The position numbers were made by a program, and so were the translations under genes. 64,000 bases of DNA from Opisthocomus hoazin (lineage: Eukaryota; Chordata; Aves; Opisthocomiformes; Opisthocomidae). Below the pieces are notes generated by a model. It worked only from the letters and a program-made list of their open reading frames with translations. It was not told the origin of the DNA and made no database searches. Below are positions 1 through 12,077 of the stretch, one piece after another. The DNA lies in assembly GCF_030867145.1 (NCBI RefSeq), contig NC_134419.1, positions 73,155,403 through 73,219,402 on the forward strand, read 5' to 3'. Within the stretch, counting starts at the first letter, position 1, and every line of letters starts with the position of its first letter.

Positions 1-3000
1 TTTTTACAAGTTGCCAAAGTGCATGCTCTATACTGATTTGAAGCCAAATTGAAAGTACAGGTGCACCAACACATGAGAAAGTATTTCAATAGCTGAAGAA
101 AAAGCTTATATTCAGAACTGAAGCTGTGTAAATCAATGTCTTCAACTGTTTAGCTTCAGTGTACCAGAGGAAGAAAAGAAAGAAGCAGACTGATGCTACT
201 GCCGTCTCACAAAAATCCTGGGCTACAAACACATTAGCTTTTGTGTAACTTCACCAGAAGACAAGCCAAAGTATTTCCTTCCTAAGGACCTGGATTTATA
301 CTCAACCCTAAATTTTCTTCTATGTCAGCATAAAGCTAATTGCTACTTTGAAAATAGCTGTGGTAAGGGTCTGCTGCCCTGGATCTAAGACAGGCATTAA
401 AGCCAGTGCAAAGTGGGAATAACTGTTAACATTGAAATTTAGTGGCCTTTTAAGCTCAGTTTTGACCTGGTATAAGGCCAAATTTTGGCACTAATGATAA
501 AGTAAAAAAAAATAATTACAGTTACTGAGAAATCCGCAACTTTCTACTTAGTAAGGGTTGAAAGACAAAAAAAGGAAAACGAAAGTTTTAAACAGGAATG
601 AGCCTCCTGAGTTTTGCTGCTCACGCAACGTGCTCTGAGAACAAGAGATTCATGGTTGTTGGCAGATACGCTGCCAGCTTTACTCACAGGCAGCAACAGA
701 GAGTGTGTACTCCAGGGCCACATCTAAAACAAACACATTTTATACCTGTGGGAAGCAAGGGAGGTTCAGTTTTCCAATGGTGTAAATAATTAATATACAG
801 CAGTTGAGAGATACAAGCTGACATATTCAGTGGTGCCACTGGGTACCACAGCAAAAGGATCACAATAATCCAAATGTCAGGCTGAGATCTGTTACCATGA
901 AAATTGTAAGGGCTACAACCAACTTGCCCAAAGGTCTTCCGGCACTGACTCAGCTGTCCAAGCACCAGTCCTAGGTTAGCAATGAGAAGAAGGTGAAATC
1001 CTGGAAATTTTATAGTAAGTGATGATCTTATCCCTCTCTAGTGCTCTGAAAAGAAAGCATTGGCTTCTGAAACACTGCAGAAAATGTATCGCTGCAATCA
1101 GAGTTGCAGTGAGTGGTTATTTCAACTGGTCAGCAATACGCTAAGCAACTCTTCCCAAGTTAGAATGATGGCTCCATTGTATGGGGATTTATTGAGGGAA
1201 GGATATTTCCCAGGACATCGCAACCAGTGCTCCTGCCAGCAGACACCACCATTTCACTGAAAGATTTTGTTGGCAAAAAGAACTCTGCTAGCATAATATA
1301 TCTCCCTTATAACTGCATCACTCCTTGTTTATGTCAGTCTTTGAACAAAGCATTGACTCCATTACCCTTCAGTTAGACTAAAATCCATAATTTTTCTTTC
1401 AAAGACAAGTCAAAGGAGGAACCAAATAAAGCAGTGAAAGATTTAGTATTTTGTGTATCATCTGCTAATTGTGCTTCAGGTAGCAAATAAATAAATAAAA
1501 CCAAGGGCTTGTAATTCAAACAATTTATTTTTGGGGAAAACTTGTGTACTTTTTTGCAGGCACTAGGAAACTCTGAGAAATCTGTTACCGTTTGTGTTCA
1601 CAGCATCTAGCACACTCCTGAAGTGTGATGCTTGCTGGAGCTAGTCAGTTATTGCCTCCTGTAAGGAATCAGTTATTGCTTCTCATGCCTACCACAGGAA
1701 ACCTCCGCCAGCTCATTCTTCACCTTTTATATTCTGAGTGAGATGCTGTTCCCTTCTACACCTACCTTATACATTAGCATTTGATCAATCTTCAGTACAG
1801 CAACTATCTAAAAACTGTAGTCTTCTCCTTCTAAAATTAACATTTCACTTTTTACCTACACGCACAACTCCGAATTGCTAAAGACCATCATTGCTGAACG
1901 GTTTTCTCCTACTTCTTTATTTCAGACCACCTTGAAATATTGGGACTTTGAAAGATAATGCGATCTTGAGAGGGGCTTTGGTTAGGTGCCTCACAGAACT
2001 TTATCCAGTGCCAACTTTTTTCCAGCACACATCTACAACCCCAAAGAACAGCTATCTACCTGCTCCGTTACAGCAGCTGTCTGTTGCAAATCTACATGTT
2101 TCCTAGAGGGATACAGGAACAAATGTGGTCTCCTCTTTACTCAGATGAACTGGCTGAAACCAATGAATCGAAGCTGAATATTCTCCTATTTTTAAGATAG
2201 ATAAGAAAGACACTGAATACACTAATACATTAGAAACCACCTCCAAGTTAGCAGCTTTTCAGACAAGTTAATGCTGTGCCAAAGGACTTTATCAACAAAT
2301 GCTGCCTTTCATTTTGAACACTCTTTGGCTAACGCACTTCGGTCTAGTAAGCCCAAACAGAAACTGCAAAGCTTTGCGGGCTTGCAGATGAAAAACACCC
2401 AGACCAACCCATCATGACGGATAAGCAGACAAATTTCCAAATGCCTATTTGCTCCCTTTCCCCTAAGACTAAAGTGACTGTCTAGTCTGAGGGTGACAAC
2501 CCCCCCACCTGTATTCAAGAACTCTGTTCCCACCTTGATGCTTATTTCACTGTGTTTTGCTCTATTTAGGCGGTGGCTTTGAGTTGGTTTTTTTTTTTTA
2601 TCCTTCCAAAGTTCAAGATAGTTTTCCAATGAGCCCCTCAGATCCCAGTTTTGGCAGTCTCCTCTCGTCACATATTTAATTTGTTACTTTAGACGTAAGT
2701 CCCCATCCAAAACCGTCCAAGAGAAAGAAGAGGAACTGCCTCCAAATATGGTGAGAGCCGAGCTGGTTTCTGGAGTAGTTTAGCACATCGGCGTGCGTAA
2801 GAATGAAGAGAACTGGAACGAGTTCTAAATAATGCTCTAAATAGACTGTGGTGAAATGTTCAGAACTGAAAACTACACAGAAAATCATAAAACAGATAAA
2901 AGAACAACTAACACCCCATTAGTAAATATAACTCTGTCATGATCAACTCCAGCAATAAAAAGTTGCTTCATGTCTCTGAAATCATATCTGATGAAACAAA

Positions 3001-5007
3001 GGTTGAGCACCAGTCCTTAAATTAATATTTGGTTTATAAAGAGCTAGTAAAGTTTACACCATCAAATATGAAGGATGAGGTTTTTTCCAAAGCAATTATA
3101 CTGGGCAGTTATAATAAAAATACTTTCCAGAAAAAATGCTCTTTGGTATCCACCAACTGAATCTTAATGCAGATCACACAATTCTTTTGCTTTTAATTAG
3201 GATTATTTTATTTCTCCACACTGCTGTTGGATGTTCCTTCCATTTAGTGTCTCAACTTAAAATTCACACTATTTCACAATACTCCTGTGTGGATTATGAG
3301 GAGGCCAATTATGAGCAGGTCTAAAACAGTAGGAATGTTAATCAAGCAAACTGTTACATTTATTGTCGCCAACAGTAATCTGGCCCTTAACAATAAAGAA
3401 ATAGTTATTTATACAAGCTTTTGAATCTTGAAATGCAAGAAACAGGAAGTTTTCTGTATCTGATCCTGGAAACGCATAAACCTGGTATGGACGCTTCTCA
3501 CACACAAAAAAGTCAAGACCACATCTCAGAAAGTGCCAATATTTTTTTCCTTGGTCCATAAAAGCAGGACCTAGCACCTGCTGCAATCTGATTCCGATTC
3601 TCTTGTCCTCCACTTTAAAAAGAAAAGAAAGCAAATTTGACTCTAGTCTGTTGGATAAAGGAGTGCCTGAGGCTACACACCCAAGTTTAGCTGCACTGCA
3701 GCTCAACACATAGGCTTGTACAGTTTTGCAGGAAAACCTCAATTCTCCCAGAGCTCATTTTGAACTTCTACAATACACAAAACACCATGTAAGATACTTT
3801 GGCTGTATATACTTTGCAAAAAAAGAATGTGGGATATCACAATATTACCTTACAATTTAAAAAAATGTAATCATGGTAGCTTTTGATCATACCTATAAAA
3901 TATTGGAGCACATATCTATAAAGGAATTAAAATTATAAATTACATGAACACTTTAAATTGGTTCTTGTTATACATGTTTAATGATTTAGTTTAAAACAGC
4001 ATGTAAAAGCTCCTTAAAAATAGTGTATTGAAAAAAGCTTATCCAAATGCAATTGCTATGCATAAGGCAAGACTTTTCTCTTAAAAAAAACCCAACATAA
4101 CGCACTTTGTGCTTCAGTGTTCCTTAAAAATAAGTACTAAGCAATCTACAATTAACAAATTAACAAGCATGTTTAAGCTATGAATTATAAGTTAATGAAA
4201 TAAACTGCTTTAATGGGGAAAACATTTTATTAGGAAATAGAAAATACTCATAGCTGGAGAGTGAGCAGCTGCTTTTAAAGGACGTCATTGAGCTGCCATT
4301 ATTTTGAGAAAGCTCTGGCCTCTGAGAGACAGATTTTCTTAATGCATTGTAGAATTCCTTGGCAAATTACATAATATTCATTAAATTTAAATGTAGACCC
4401 TTGATGTCTCCTGTAAAGATGTCCCAGGGAGTCAATTTTCAAGGAATTCATAATGTAAGCAGCAAGTTATCGGAGAAGGAGACATTCATCACCTAAGAAC
4501 GCCCCGAATGAATCATTTAGAGAAGGAGGTGATATGACACATTTTGGTGGTTTATTCGTTAGACTCCACAAGACCCTGAGCCACTCACTTGAAGCAACAA
4601 CAGAGGCAAGCTGGCCAGCCACTTGCCATATACACCAGATTTCCTCAGACGTTTCCTAACTTTCCTATAAAAGCGGTTCGTTTAATCCCTAAAGTTAATA
4701 CTACGATGTCAGAGGGACTAAAAAAGCAGAAGCGACAGCTGGCTAAAGCACTGTGCTCCCACCTGACATCTGCTGCATGCCTAACACCTTGGGGACTACT
4801 CCCTCCCTTAAACTCCCGCTTTTATTTTGGGTTTTCACCCTGACACTGATCCTGCTAGGGTAGGAAGCTGTGTTAACTTCTCCTATTACAAAAAGAACCT
4901 GGCACATGCTGGGCAAACAGATACCTTAAAATCTGAACCCTGGTCCTATTAACTTTTTGTTGTCGGTATTTTTGAATCCCAGCAATGGATTCAATGCTGC
5001 TTTTACT
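1..5007. other. intergenic, AT-rich, beyond the RAB11FIP2 3' end
   Basis: No gene recognised. Open frames here (for example 2309-2671 and 3338-3742, both minus) match nothing I know, and the second opens with TTG. 4250-4560 reads like conserved non-coding sequence (see findings). From known vertebrate synteny the next gene in this direction could be EMX2, a developmental gene with distant enhancers, but nothing in the window proves that. Confidence 0.6.
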
Positions 5008-5365
5008 CACAGAATCACAGAATGGTCGGGGTTGGAAGGGACCTCTGTGGGTCATCCAGTCCAATCCCCCTGCCGAAGCAGGGTCACCTACAGCAGGCTG
5101 CACAGGACCTTGTCCAGGCGGGTCTTGAATATCTCCAGAGAAGGAGACTCCACAACCTCTCTGGGCAGCTTGTTCCAGGGCTCCGTCACCCTCAGAGGGA
5201 AGAAGTTCTTCCTCATCTTCAGACGGAACTTCCTGTGCTTCAGTTTGTGCCCATTGCCCCTTGTCCTGTCGCTGGGCACCACTGAAAAGAGTCTGGCCCC
5301 ATCCTCCTGACACCAACCCTTAAGATACTTATAAGCATTTATAAGGTCCCCTGTCAGCCTTCTCT
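5008..5365 (-). mobile_element. 5'-truncated CR1 LINE fragment
   Basis: The minus strand carries the last 90 or so codons of a CR1 retrotransposon ORF2 (reverse transcriptase polyprotein) in one unbroken frame from about 5362 to the TAG at 5088-5090. Recognisable segments are [49 protein letters not shown] and [19 protein letters not shown]. About 80 bp of 3' UTR follows and the copy ends in two ATTCTGTG-type octamers at 5008-5023. Severe 5' truncation, no poly-A tail and octamer repeats are typical of CR1. The open frame and close match to typical avian copies suggest a moderately recent insertion. It is a dead copy: no endonuclease or polymerase catalytic part is present. Confidence 0.93.
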
Positions 5366-7429
5366 ACTTGTTCCCTCTGTGTCACACAGCAGATACTGTT
5401 AAGACTGAAACAAAAGACCATCCCAGGAAGTTTTTCCCTTTTAATATCTGGCTTCATTTAAATGCTGCATGTCCCCAAAACATTTTTAAACTGCTCACTT
5501 CTAAACTACAGACACGTCAGTATTAGGCACACAGGGTACTTATCTGTCCTAAATTACCATCCGTTTGTCAAAGACTGATCTATGTTGATATATGCTGTAA
5601 AAACATCATAAATACATGGCAATAATCTCCATGTAATAGCCATTGGCTTCCAGCATTCAATATACCGATATTTATACAAACATTACACAGAAAATGCCAC
5701 ATGGTTTTCAAATTGGGCTGTACTTAGTGTGGTAGCCTGCTATCATCTTTAAAAAAAACCAAAACAAACAGCTTCCTTTAGCAGATATTCTATCTCTCAT
5801 AAAATGTAACTATTACAAAATTATCCAACAAAATAATCCAACATTTCATTTATTAATGTGGAATAAGAGATGGAATTTGTTCTTCATCATCATTATTTAT
5901 AACTTTACTGACGTGCCCAGTGTTCCACAAAAGGGCAATGTATCCCAAATGAGCTGCAGCCAGAGCTTGCACAACACTCCCACAAAAACAACTTAAAATA
6001 TGGAAATTAAATCCTGATCTTTACACTGTATGGTTCCATAAAGAATTAACTTTAATAAATGTAACTGGAGAGAGAATTGTCCTTAATGATCCTTCTAGTT
6101 TACATCTGAATATTTCAATAGCTCTTTAACTGGTAAACTATATTTAAAAATATCCTTGAAAACCTTTATTAGGGGGTTGAGATATTAAATAATGAAAAAC
6201 TCAAAAACTAACCCCGTGCTGGGGAAACTGGAAGCTATTTAATCTAGCTGAGGTCTTACATTGTCAATAGAATACAGTTGGTATCAACTAACAAACATTA
6301 CGCCTCTGAGGAAGGGAAATTGCACTGGCTCCATTTTCAAATGGGCATAGGAACCGAGATTAAAGTTACCAGATGTGAACTACAGATGGAAACTGGTATT
6401 TAATATGCAGCATGGTGCTTTCAAAAACCTACTTTCCTCCTGTGTCCTCATTCCTTCAATACCCACCCATCAGGACAGTTGCCAAGTCAGTGAGACATGG
6501 GGTGAAACAGCTGATGGGAACCTCCATAACAAAGCATGTGTAAGTACATGTACATCTCAAAAACTGACTATGATTTCCCATAACCACCACATTTCACGGA
6601 TACCTCGAAGAGAGGAACCCTTTCTAAACCTCCTAAGTCCATAGCTGTCTGACAAAGGACCCAGTCACAAAGCAAGTTAACTGCAAGGAATGGGACTGCA
6701 TCCCAGGGAAATTCCAGCCTCCAAGTAACAGGGTGAGCTACTCACAACGCTCTTCTCCTGAGACAGGGCCACTCTCGCTATCTCCTCAGCATCCAGAAAA
6801 GTCTGCTGTTGCAGGGGACAGACTTCACTGTCTGGCTGCCTCAAGGAAAAGGAAAAGATGAACGGCATAAGCATTTTTTTTCTGAGAAAAATGTGTTAAA
6901 ATCTTCTGGGAGCATTGAAAAAAATACCTATGGGGCAGGGAGGTGGGGGAGAACGCTCTGGTTTTCTGTCATTCTGGCTGCGTTTTATTCTGTCAAGCAT
7001 GAAGAGAAATCTGCATCACGTTTTCTATATCAAAATTTGCCGAGTGTTTGTCCTCTTGCTAAATGCAGTTCTGGCCTGCAGTTCCAAAGATCTCCTGGTG
7101 GTATTCACACAACCACTGAATCAGGGGAACTGTGCATTTAAAGGGACTGCCGCTGTCATATAGAAAAAGACACATGTATTAGCACATTCAAGAACATCCC
7201 ATTTTTTTCACCAGTTATAACTTTTGGACACTCATGAAGAGATTTCCCTGACTGGCTACCCTGCAGACAGCTGGGATATTCATTCAGCGTTGTCCTTAAG
7301 GAAACACACCTCTCTCTGGTCTGAGAGTCTTAACAGCACTGCTCTTACAAACACGTACTGAAGAGCAGCGCAGGAGTTACATGCTTTGCATAACACAGAT
7401 TAATATCACAAGTCAAGAAATACTGTGGT
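5366..7429. other. intergenic between the CR1 copy and the probable RAB11FIP2 3' end
   Basis: AT-rich DNA with no recognised gene or repeat. Short open frames at 6375-6644 and 6809-7163 on the plus strand overlap one another and resemble no known protein. It may include read-through 3' UTR if polyadenylation lies further down than proposed. Confidence 0.6.
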
Positions 7430-10400
7430 AGTGCATTGTGGTGCTTTATTAGTGTTAGACATGCAATATTTATTTAATGAACAGAAATTAAAATATTAAG
7501 ATAACATTTTAATCAATTTAAAGGCGTTGAAGTTGCAATAATGAAACAAAAATAAAGTTTTTCATGCGTTCTAAGTTTATAGTTCTCACATCTGCATATA
7601 GTTGTGATTCTGTACCATTATTAAATGTAGACAAACTACCATTGATTGCACGAGATTAAATCAACCCTTAAGTCACAAGTAATGTTCATATCTTTTACAG
7701 ACTTCCTATAGAACCTGGATCTTCAGCTTTTTCTAGTACATTGTAATAATACAAGACACCTGGAAGCTTCTAAGACGAATAGGAATGGCTCTACCATTTG
7801 TAACATACAGCGGCTTCTCCAATGTACAAATTACGAAAGATAAAGCAAATGCCCACCATGCTTTAGGAGACCATGACTTCTTCAACAGAAACAAATCTCA
7901 AAACCCTTCATAAACAGATTAAAGTGCTACCTATTGCATATTAAATACTTCCAGTGACCGTATCTACATTTAGAAGTTACAAATCCCTGAAAATAGGGTT
8001 TCATACCAAAAGTGCTGACCGACCCTTATATCTAGCATCATCAACACAGCAGCGCTATAATCCTTCACCAGGTACTTCAAATAGAGGAAGCTGGTCAACA
8101 TGCTTTAAATATCACCATTTTAAAAGCCCACAGCTAACGTCTCTATCATATCTACAACTGTAATGGATACATAAAGAGCAAAAAAGCATGAGCTTACTAT
8201 ACACACTTGGTGTAGAACAACAATTTTTCTTTAAAGCTGGGAGTGTAAATAAACCTCCAGTGCAGCAGTAAACATATTAAGACAGCAGTTCTGTTTGTTT
8301 TAAGATGCATCTAAGAAAGGGCACCCTGTACAGAAAGAAATGCAGACTCGTACCTAATGAGCCTGAGTTTCAATAGGTCCTCAAATCGTGAGACCTTTCT
8401 AAATGCAAGGCAACATTTTCACAGCTGGAAACAAACAGTTCTTGACACTGAGCCAAAAGCAATAAATGTAGTTATGTATAATCTAAGGAGAACTCTACAT
8501 TCATGAGTAGGTGGAAAACCAAGCTAACCATAAAATACAGCAGCAAGAGGTAACATATATAAATATTAAACATTCTTCTTGGAACGGCAGAAAGTTTAAA
8601 TTTGTTACTTACAACATTAAAGCATGGCCTTGATGGTTGTTCTTTGAAGTAAATAAAGTATATGGCTATGAGCAGAGCTGTTTCAAAGAATAATTTCGAA
8701 GTATAGTGTGCGCACGGATGAACTCCTATGCTAATTTTTGGGAGAAAAAAATCAGAACAATGTGGAGATATCCAAAATTTTAATCCCTACATTTTCAAGG
8801 GCAAGAAGGACTGACTGTAAGTTGCAAGTTATTATGGTTTTAAAATGATCTGCAAGAAAGTTTACAGTTTTACCCTATGGGAGAAACAAAACTTACTTTG
8901 TTTTCAACATACACATTACTCTGCATGAAACGTTTTCATTCGAAAGCTGCATCGTTCAAAAAATACATGTAGGGTGAAGATGCTTTTCAAAAATAATCTC
9001 AATGTATAGAAAAATGTTAAAATATTCTTTCTAAGCAGCAAATGATGTCCATGCAATCTTTCCAGAATTGCTCCAAAATCAGCCTGTATCTTCAGCTATA
9101 AGAATTCTATTAAAATATTTTCATAGTTGTAAATGTCCCATTCAGCCTCTCTCCGTAACTCTACCTTTTCCTAAATTGCATTTGTCGTTTTCCCCTCTTT
9201 CTTGACAAACTGTTAGAAACAAAAGGTGCTTTTATTCACTTACAGATCAGATAAAGTCTAGATAGCACATTCAAAGCTTCACTAAATTTCTTCACTAATG
9301 CACAAAAATTGATCTTTTCACTACCTTTAATCTGCTTATCGTTCTTGGTATGCAAATATGTCAAATGATCTGCTTTTAGTCAATTATGCAGTTTGATATT
9401 CTACATTTACATTCTAAAAGAAGTGATTTCAGAGGTGCTAAATATAGTAGAGTTTCATTTTAATAATTATAAGTTGGCTCGCAAGTGAAAAGTCATTGCA
9501 GCATATTCTCTAGTTAGTTTACTAGTTAAAGCCCACTGGTGTGTATGATTTAATTATTGTAGATACTACCGATGGTCTCCTACCAGTTAGTTTGAAAATG
9601 ACCGTGGAATTCAAAACAATTACACAATGCTTCCCCATAACAATATGAAAAAACCGCTTGCTTCAGCCAAACATTTGAAAATGTTTAAGAACTTTTACGG
9701 AAATACTGAGTAACTGCAATACATCGTGGTGCAATTAGTAAATTAAAATCTAATTGAGTGCAAAACCTAATTTCCAACAGTAAACGTACCATAACTTAGT
9801 ACATAACCTTTGGCACTTCAAATATATTACAACAAATTTACAGTCATTTAGAGCTTAAGTGGGTCAAAAGAACATTCATGTGGCTTATGAGGTACCGAAC
9901 TTGATAAATCCTTAGGCTGTGAAAAGCGAGGCTACCTGACGAAACGGGCCCGTTTCTGTGCTACAACCGCCCTAACGCAGGGCACCACCATTCGGTAGGG
10001 CCTGAACCACTCCGGCTCCATCCAGGCACAATGACCTATGCTAACGGATCCCAACGGTGGGCTGGGAACACTCAAACTGCACACATTTTAGGGACATAGC
10101 ACTAGGGGGATGGGAGGTAGTTGCTAAAAAAAAAAGAAGAAAATTAGAAGAAGAAAAGAAGAGAAGCAAAAGCCAAAAATAATGAAATGAAATCTGAGAA
10201 CAATTGTACAAAGTGGAATTTTTTCTAACAAGAATAATAATACTAACACCGTCAAAAGCATTCAGCTCCTAGAACTTTTTCAGATTATAATTATTCAAGA
10301 TATTACTAATTTTCTCAGTTTTAAAAATACAAACATATTTAGATCTTTTACAACGACAAAAATTTGAAATTCAATGTCAAGCTTTTTTTCCTCCTCAGCA

Positions 10401-11849
10401 ACAGCCATTACATGGTACCGTGAGAAAAAAAACAGATCAGGCGTAGGAAAAGAAGAGGAGAAGGAGAAGACAGTCAGCGTTCTTAAATCCAAATCTAAAA
10501 TATTCTCTGCACTTCTTTTTAATATCATCTTACTGTTTCACAGCAACAGACAATCCAACAGAGATTGTTATAAAGGAAATAAAAATGAAACTCTATTTAT
10601 GTTAATATTGTGAGGATTCTTCTCCTACAGTATTTTCCCATTATAAGTTCATCACTATTTTGCCAATTTATTGAACAACATATACCTTTTTCATATATCA
10701 TTTTACAGACAATTATTAAATGATCAGGAAGACATTTACTACATTCTTCTTTCATTTGCCTCAATGAAAACTCATTTTTAGAAGTACTTACAAGGAATAC
10801 AGATTGTTTTTTTAATGAAAAGCCTTTCTAAGTACTCTATATGTGTTTAAGCAACATAGCCTATTTCTAAAGGCATATACTTTCTTGTCATAAGATTTAA
10901 AAAAACTAAGACAGATATATGTCATGTAAAACTCAACCTTAAATTGAGTCAGTTCTACATTTTTTAATTATGTCTGTTCAAGTCAGTCTGTTCATTTCTC
11001 CTACATTTTCACCATAGTAGACCTTGACTGAACAAAGTATTCCTATCTTTATTCCATACTTCTCTCCATTCCTACCTCTGACTATTAATACTGTTCAAAG
11101 TATATTACCATATAAAAAAGCATGCAATAACTTCATACAAAAAGATCCTCAAAACAACTTTGTCATGAGCTCACTACCAAAGTTCAATCATTATACACAA
11201 AATTCAGCATTTAAGTGTAAAATAACTGATTCCAGCATGTACCATTACTGAAATGGCATGGTATTTTTTACATCGTTATACAAAAAGCACATTGTATAGA
11301 ATACAGCATTTACTCTGCAAAGACTGTGCATCACTGTTTTCCTCCAATATGTGTAGAAGAAACTACATTCCATTGCAACAAATCACACTTAGGTTTAATA
11401 AAGCGTACTACTCTGGCTTGAAAACAGTGGTCTTGATCACATGCTGTAATATCAGAATCGATGTAGTTGCATAATACCAAGAATCATTCAAGAACACATT
11501 CATCACAGCACAGGCTTCCCAGTTGAAACTGCCACATGGCGAACACTAGGTTATTATATAAACTGCATGGACATATTTAATGTGTATTACTAACTCTACT
11601 GTAAGTATTCTGTACCTCAAGATGTTTTCAAAAACGAAGCAAAATGTTAATCTAACAGAATATTACTTTTGGCAGTTCCTGCTAGTGTTTGGAGTAAAAA
11701 ACAAACAAAAAAACCCCACGCCATAGTCCTGTCCTCCCCTGATTCCTGGAGTTTCTTAGGAGAGAAGGAATGAAGAGAAGTCAAAATGGTGAAGTGTGAT
11801 TTCCTTCCACTACTGTTCTCAGCAGAAAGTACCATCAAGTATCTCTATC
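7430..11849 (-). other. RAB11FIP2: probable RAB11FIP2 3' untranslated region
   Basis: About 4.4 kb follows the stop codon with no supported open frame, low GC, and a long unbroken run of non-repetitive sequence, consistent with a long vertebrate 3' UTR. Several AATAAA hexamers occur on the minus strand within it (for example at about 9232, 10666 and 11052), so shorter forms are possible. The lower limit is inferred from the tandem signals at 7469-7474 and 7445-7450. A GC- and CpG-rich island of about 170 bp (9915-10080) with a perfect palindrome stands out inside. The extent is inference; transcript reads would decide it. Confidence 0.55.
7445..7474 (-). terminator. candidate polyadenylation signals of RAB11FIP2
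   Basis: Two AATAAA hexamers (TTTATT on the plus strand) lie at 7469-7474 and 7445-7450. Cleavage would fall near 7430. Beyond it on the minus strand is a U/GU-rich stretch (TTGACTTGTGATATT, then CTGTGTT), as expected for a downstream element. Choosing this pair as the distal end is inference from position and context; other hexamers exist in the region. Confidence 0.4.
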
Positions 11850-12077
11850 TTAGCTTTTGGAAAATTTGCCGGCTTTTCGAGAAGGTTCATATGGCACTCT
11901 GAGAATACTAGGTGTTTCTTCCATGACTCGTACAAGAAGATTATCAATGTAATCCTCAAGTTCACGAATATGGGTGTCCTTCTTCTTAAGTTGCTCTTTA
12001 TGTTTCACCAGCTCCTGCAAAACCTCTTCATAAGTAAGGTTACGGTATCCTGCAGTGGCGTCAAAAGGATTTCCATC
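11850..12077 (-). CDS. RAB11FIP2: RAB11FIP2 coding exon 5: third NPF motif and Rab11-binding domain
   Basis: Terminal coding exon of 75 codons plus TAA. The acceptor is CTTATCTGTAG before GATGGAAATCC. It encodes DGNPFDATAGYRNLTYEEVL, with the third NPF at 438-440, then a coiled coil (QELVKHKEQLKKKDTHIREL). The Rab11/Rab25-binding core YIDNLLVRVMEETPSILRVP starts at residue 478, and the tail is YEPSRKAGKFSKS. This domain forms a parallel homodimer that binds two Rab11 molecules in known FIP structures. Conservation with mammals is nearly complete here, the strongest evidence for the gene identity. A low-complexity ATT tract (about 12104-12146) lies just upstream of the acceptor. Confidence 0.97.
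   Translation of the reverse strand, partial: DGNPFDATAGYRNLTYEEVLQELVKHKEQLKKKDTHIRELEDYIDNLLVRVMEETPSILRVPYEPSRKAGKFSKS

Noticed and set aside
3338..3742. 134-codon minus-strand frame in the left intergenic region
   Set aside because: Opens with TTG rather than ATG, no recognised domain, no splice context.
4873..5316. 147-codon minus-strand and 117-codon plus-strand frames over the CR1 copy
   Set aside because: Out-of-frame readings of the CR1 fragment; only the frame ending at 5088 is the element's own ORF2 tail.
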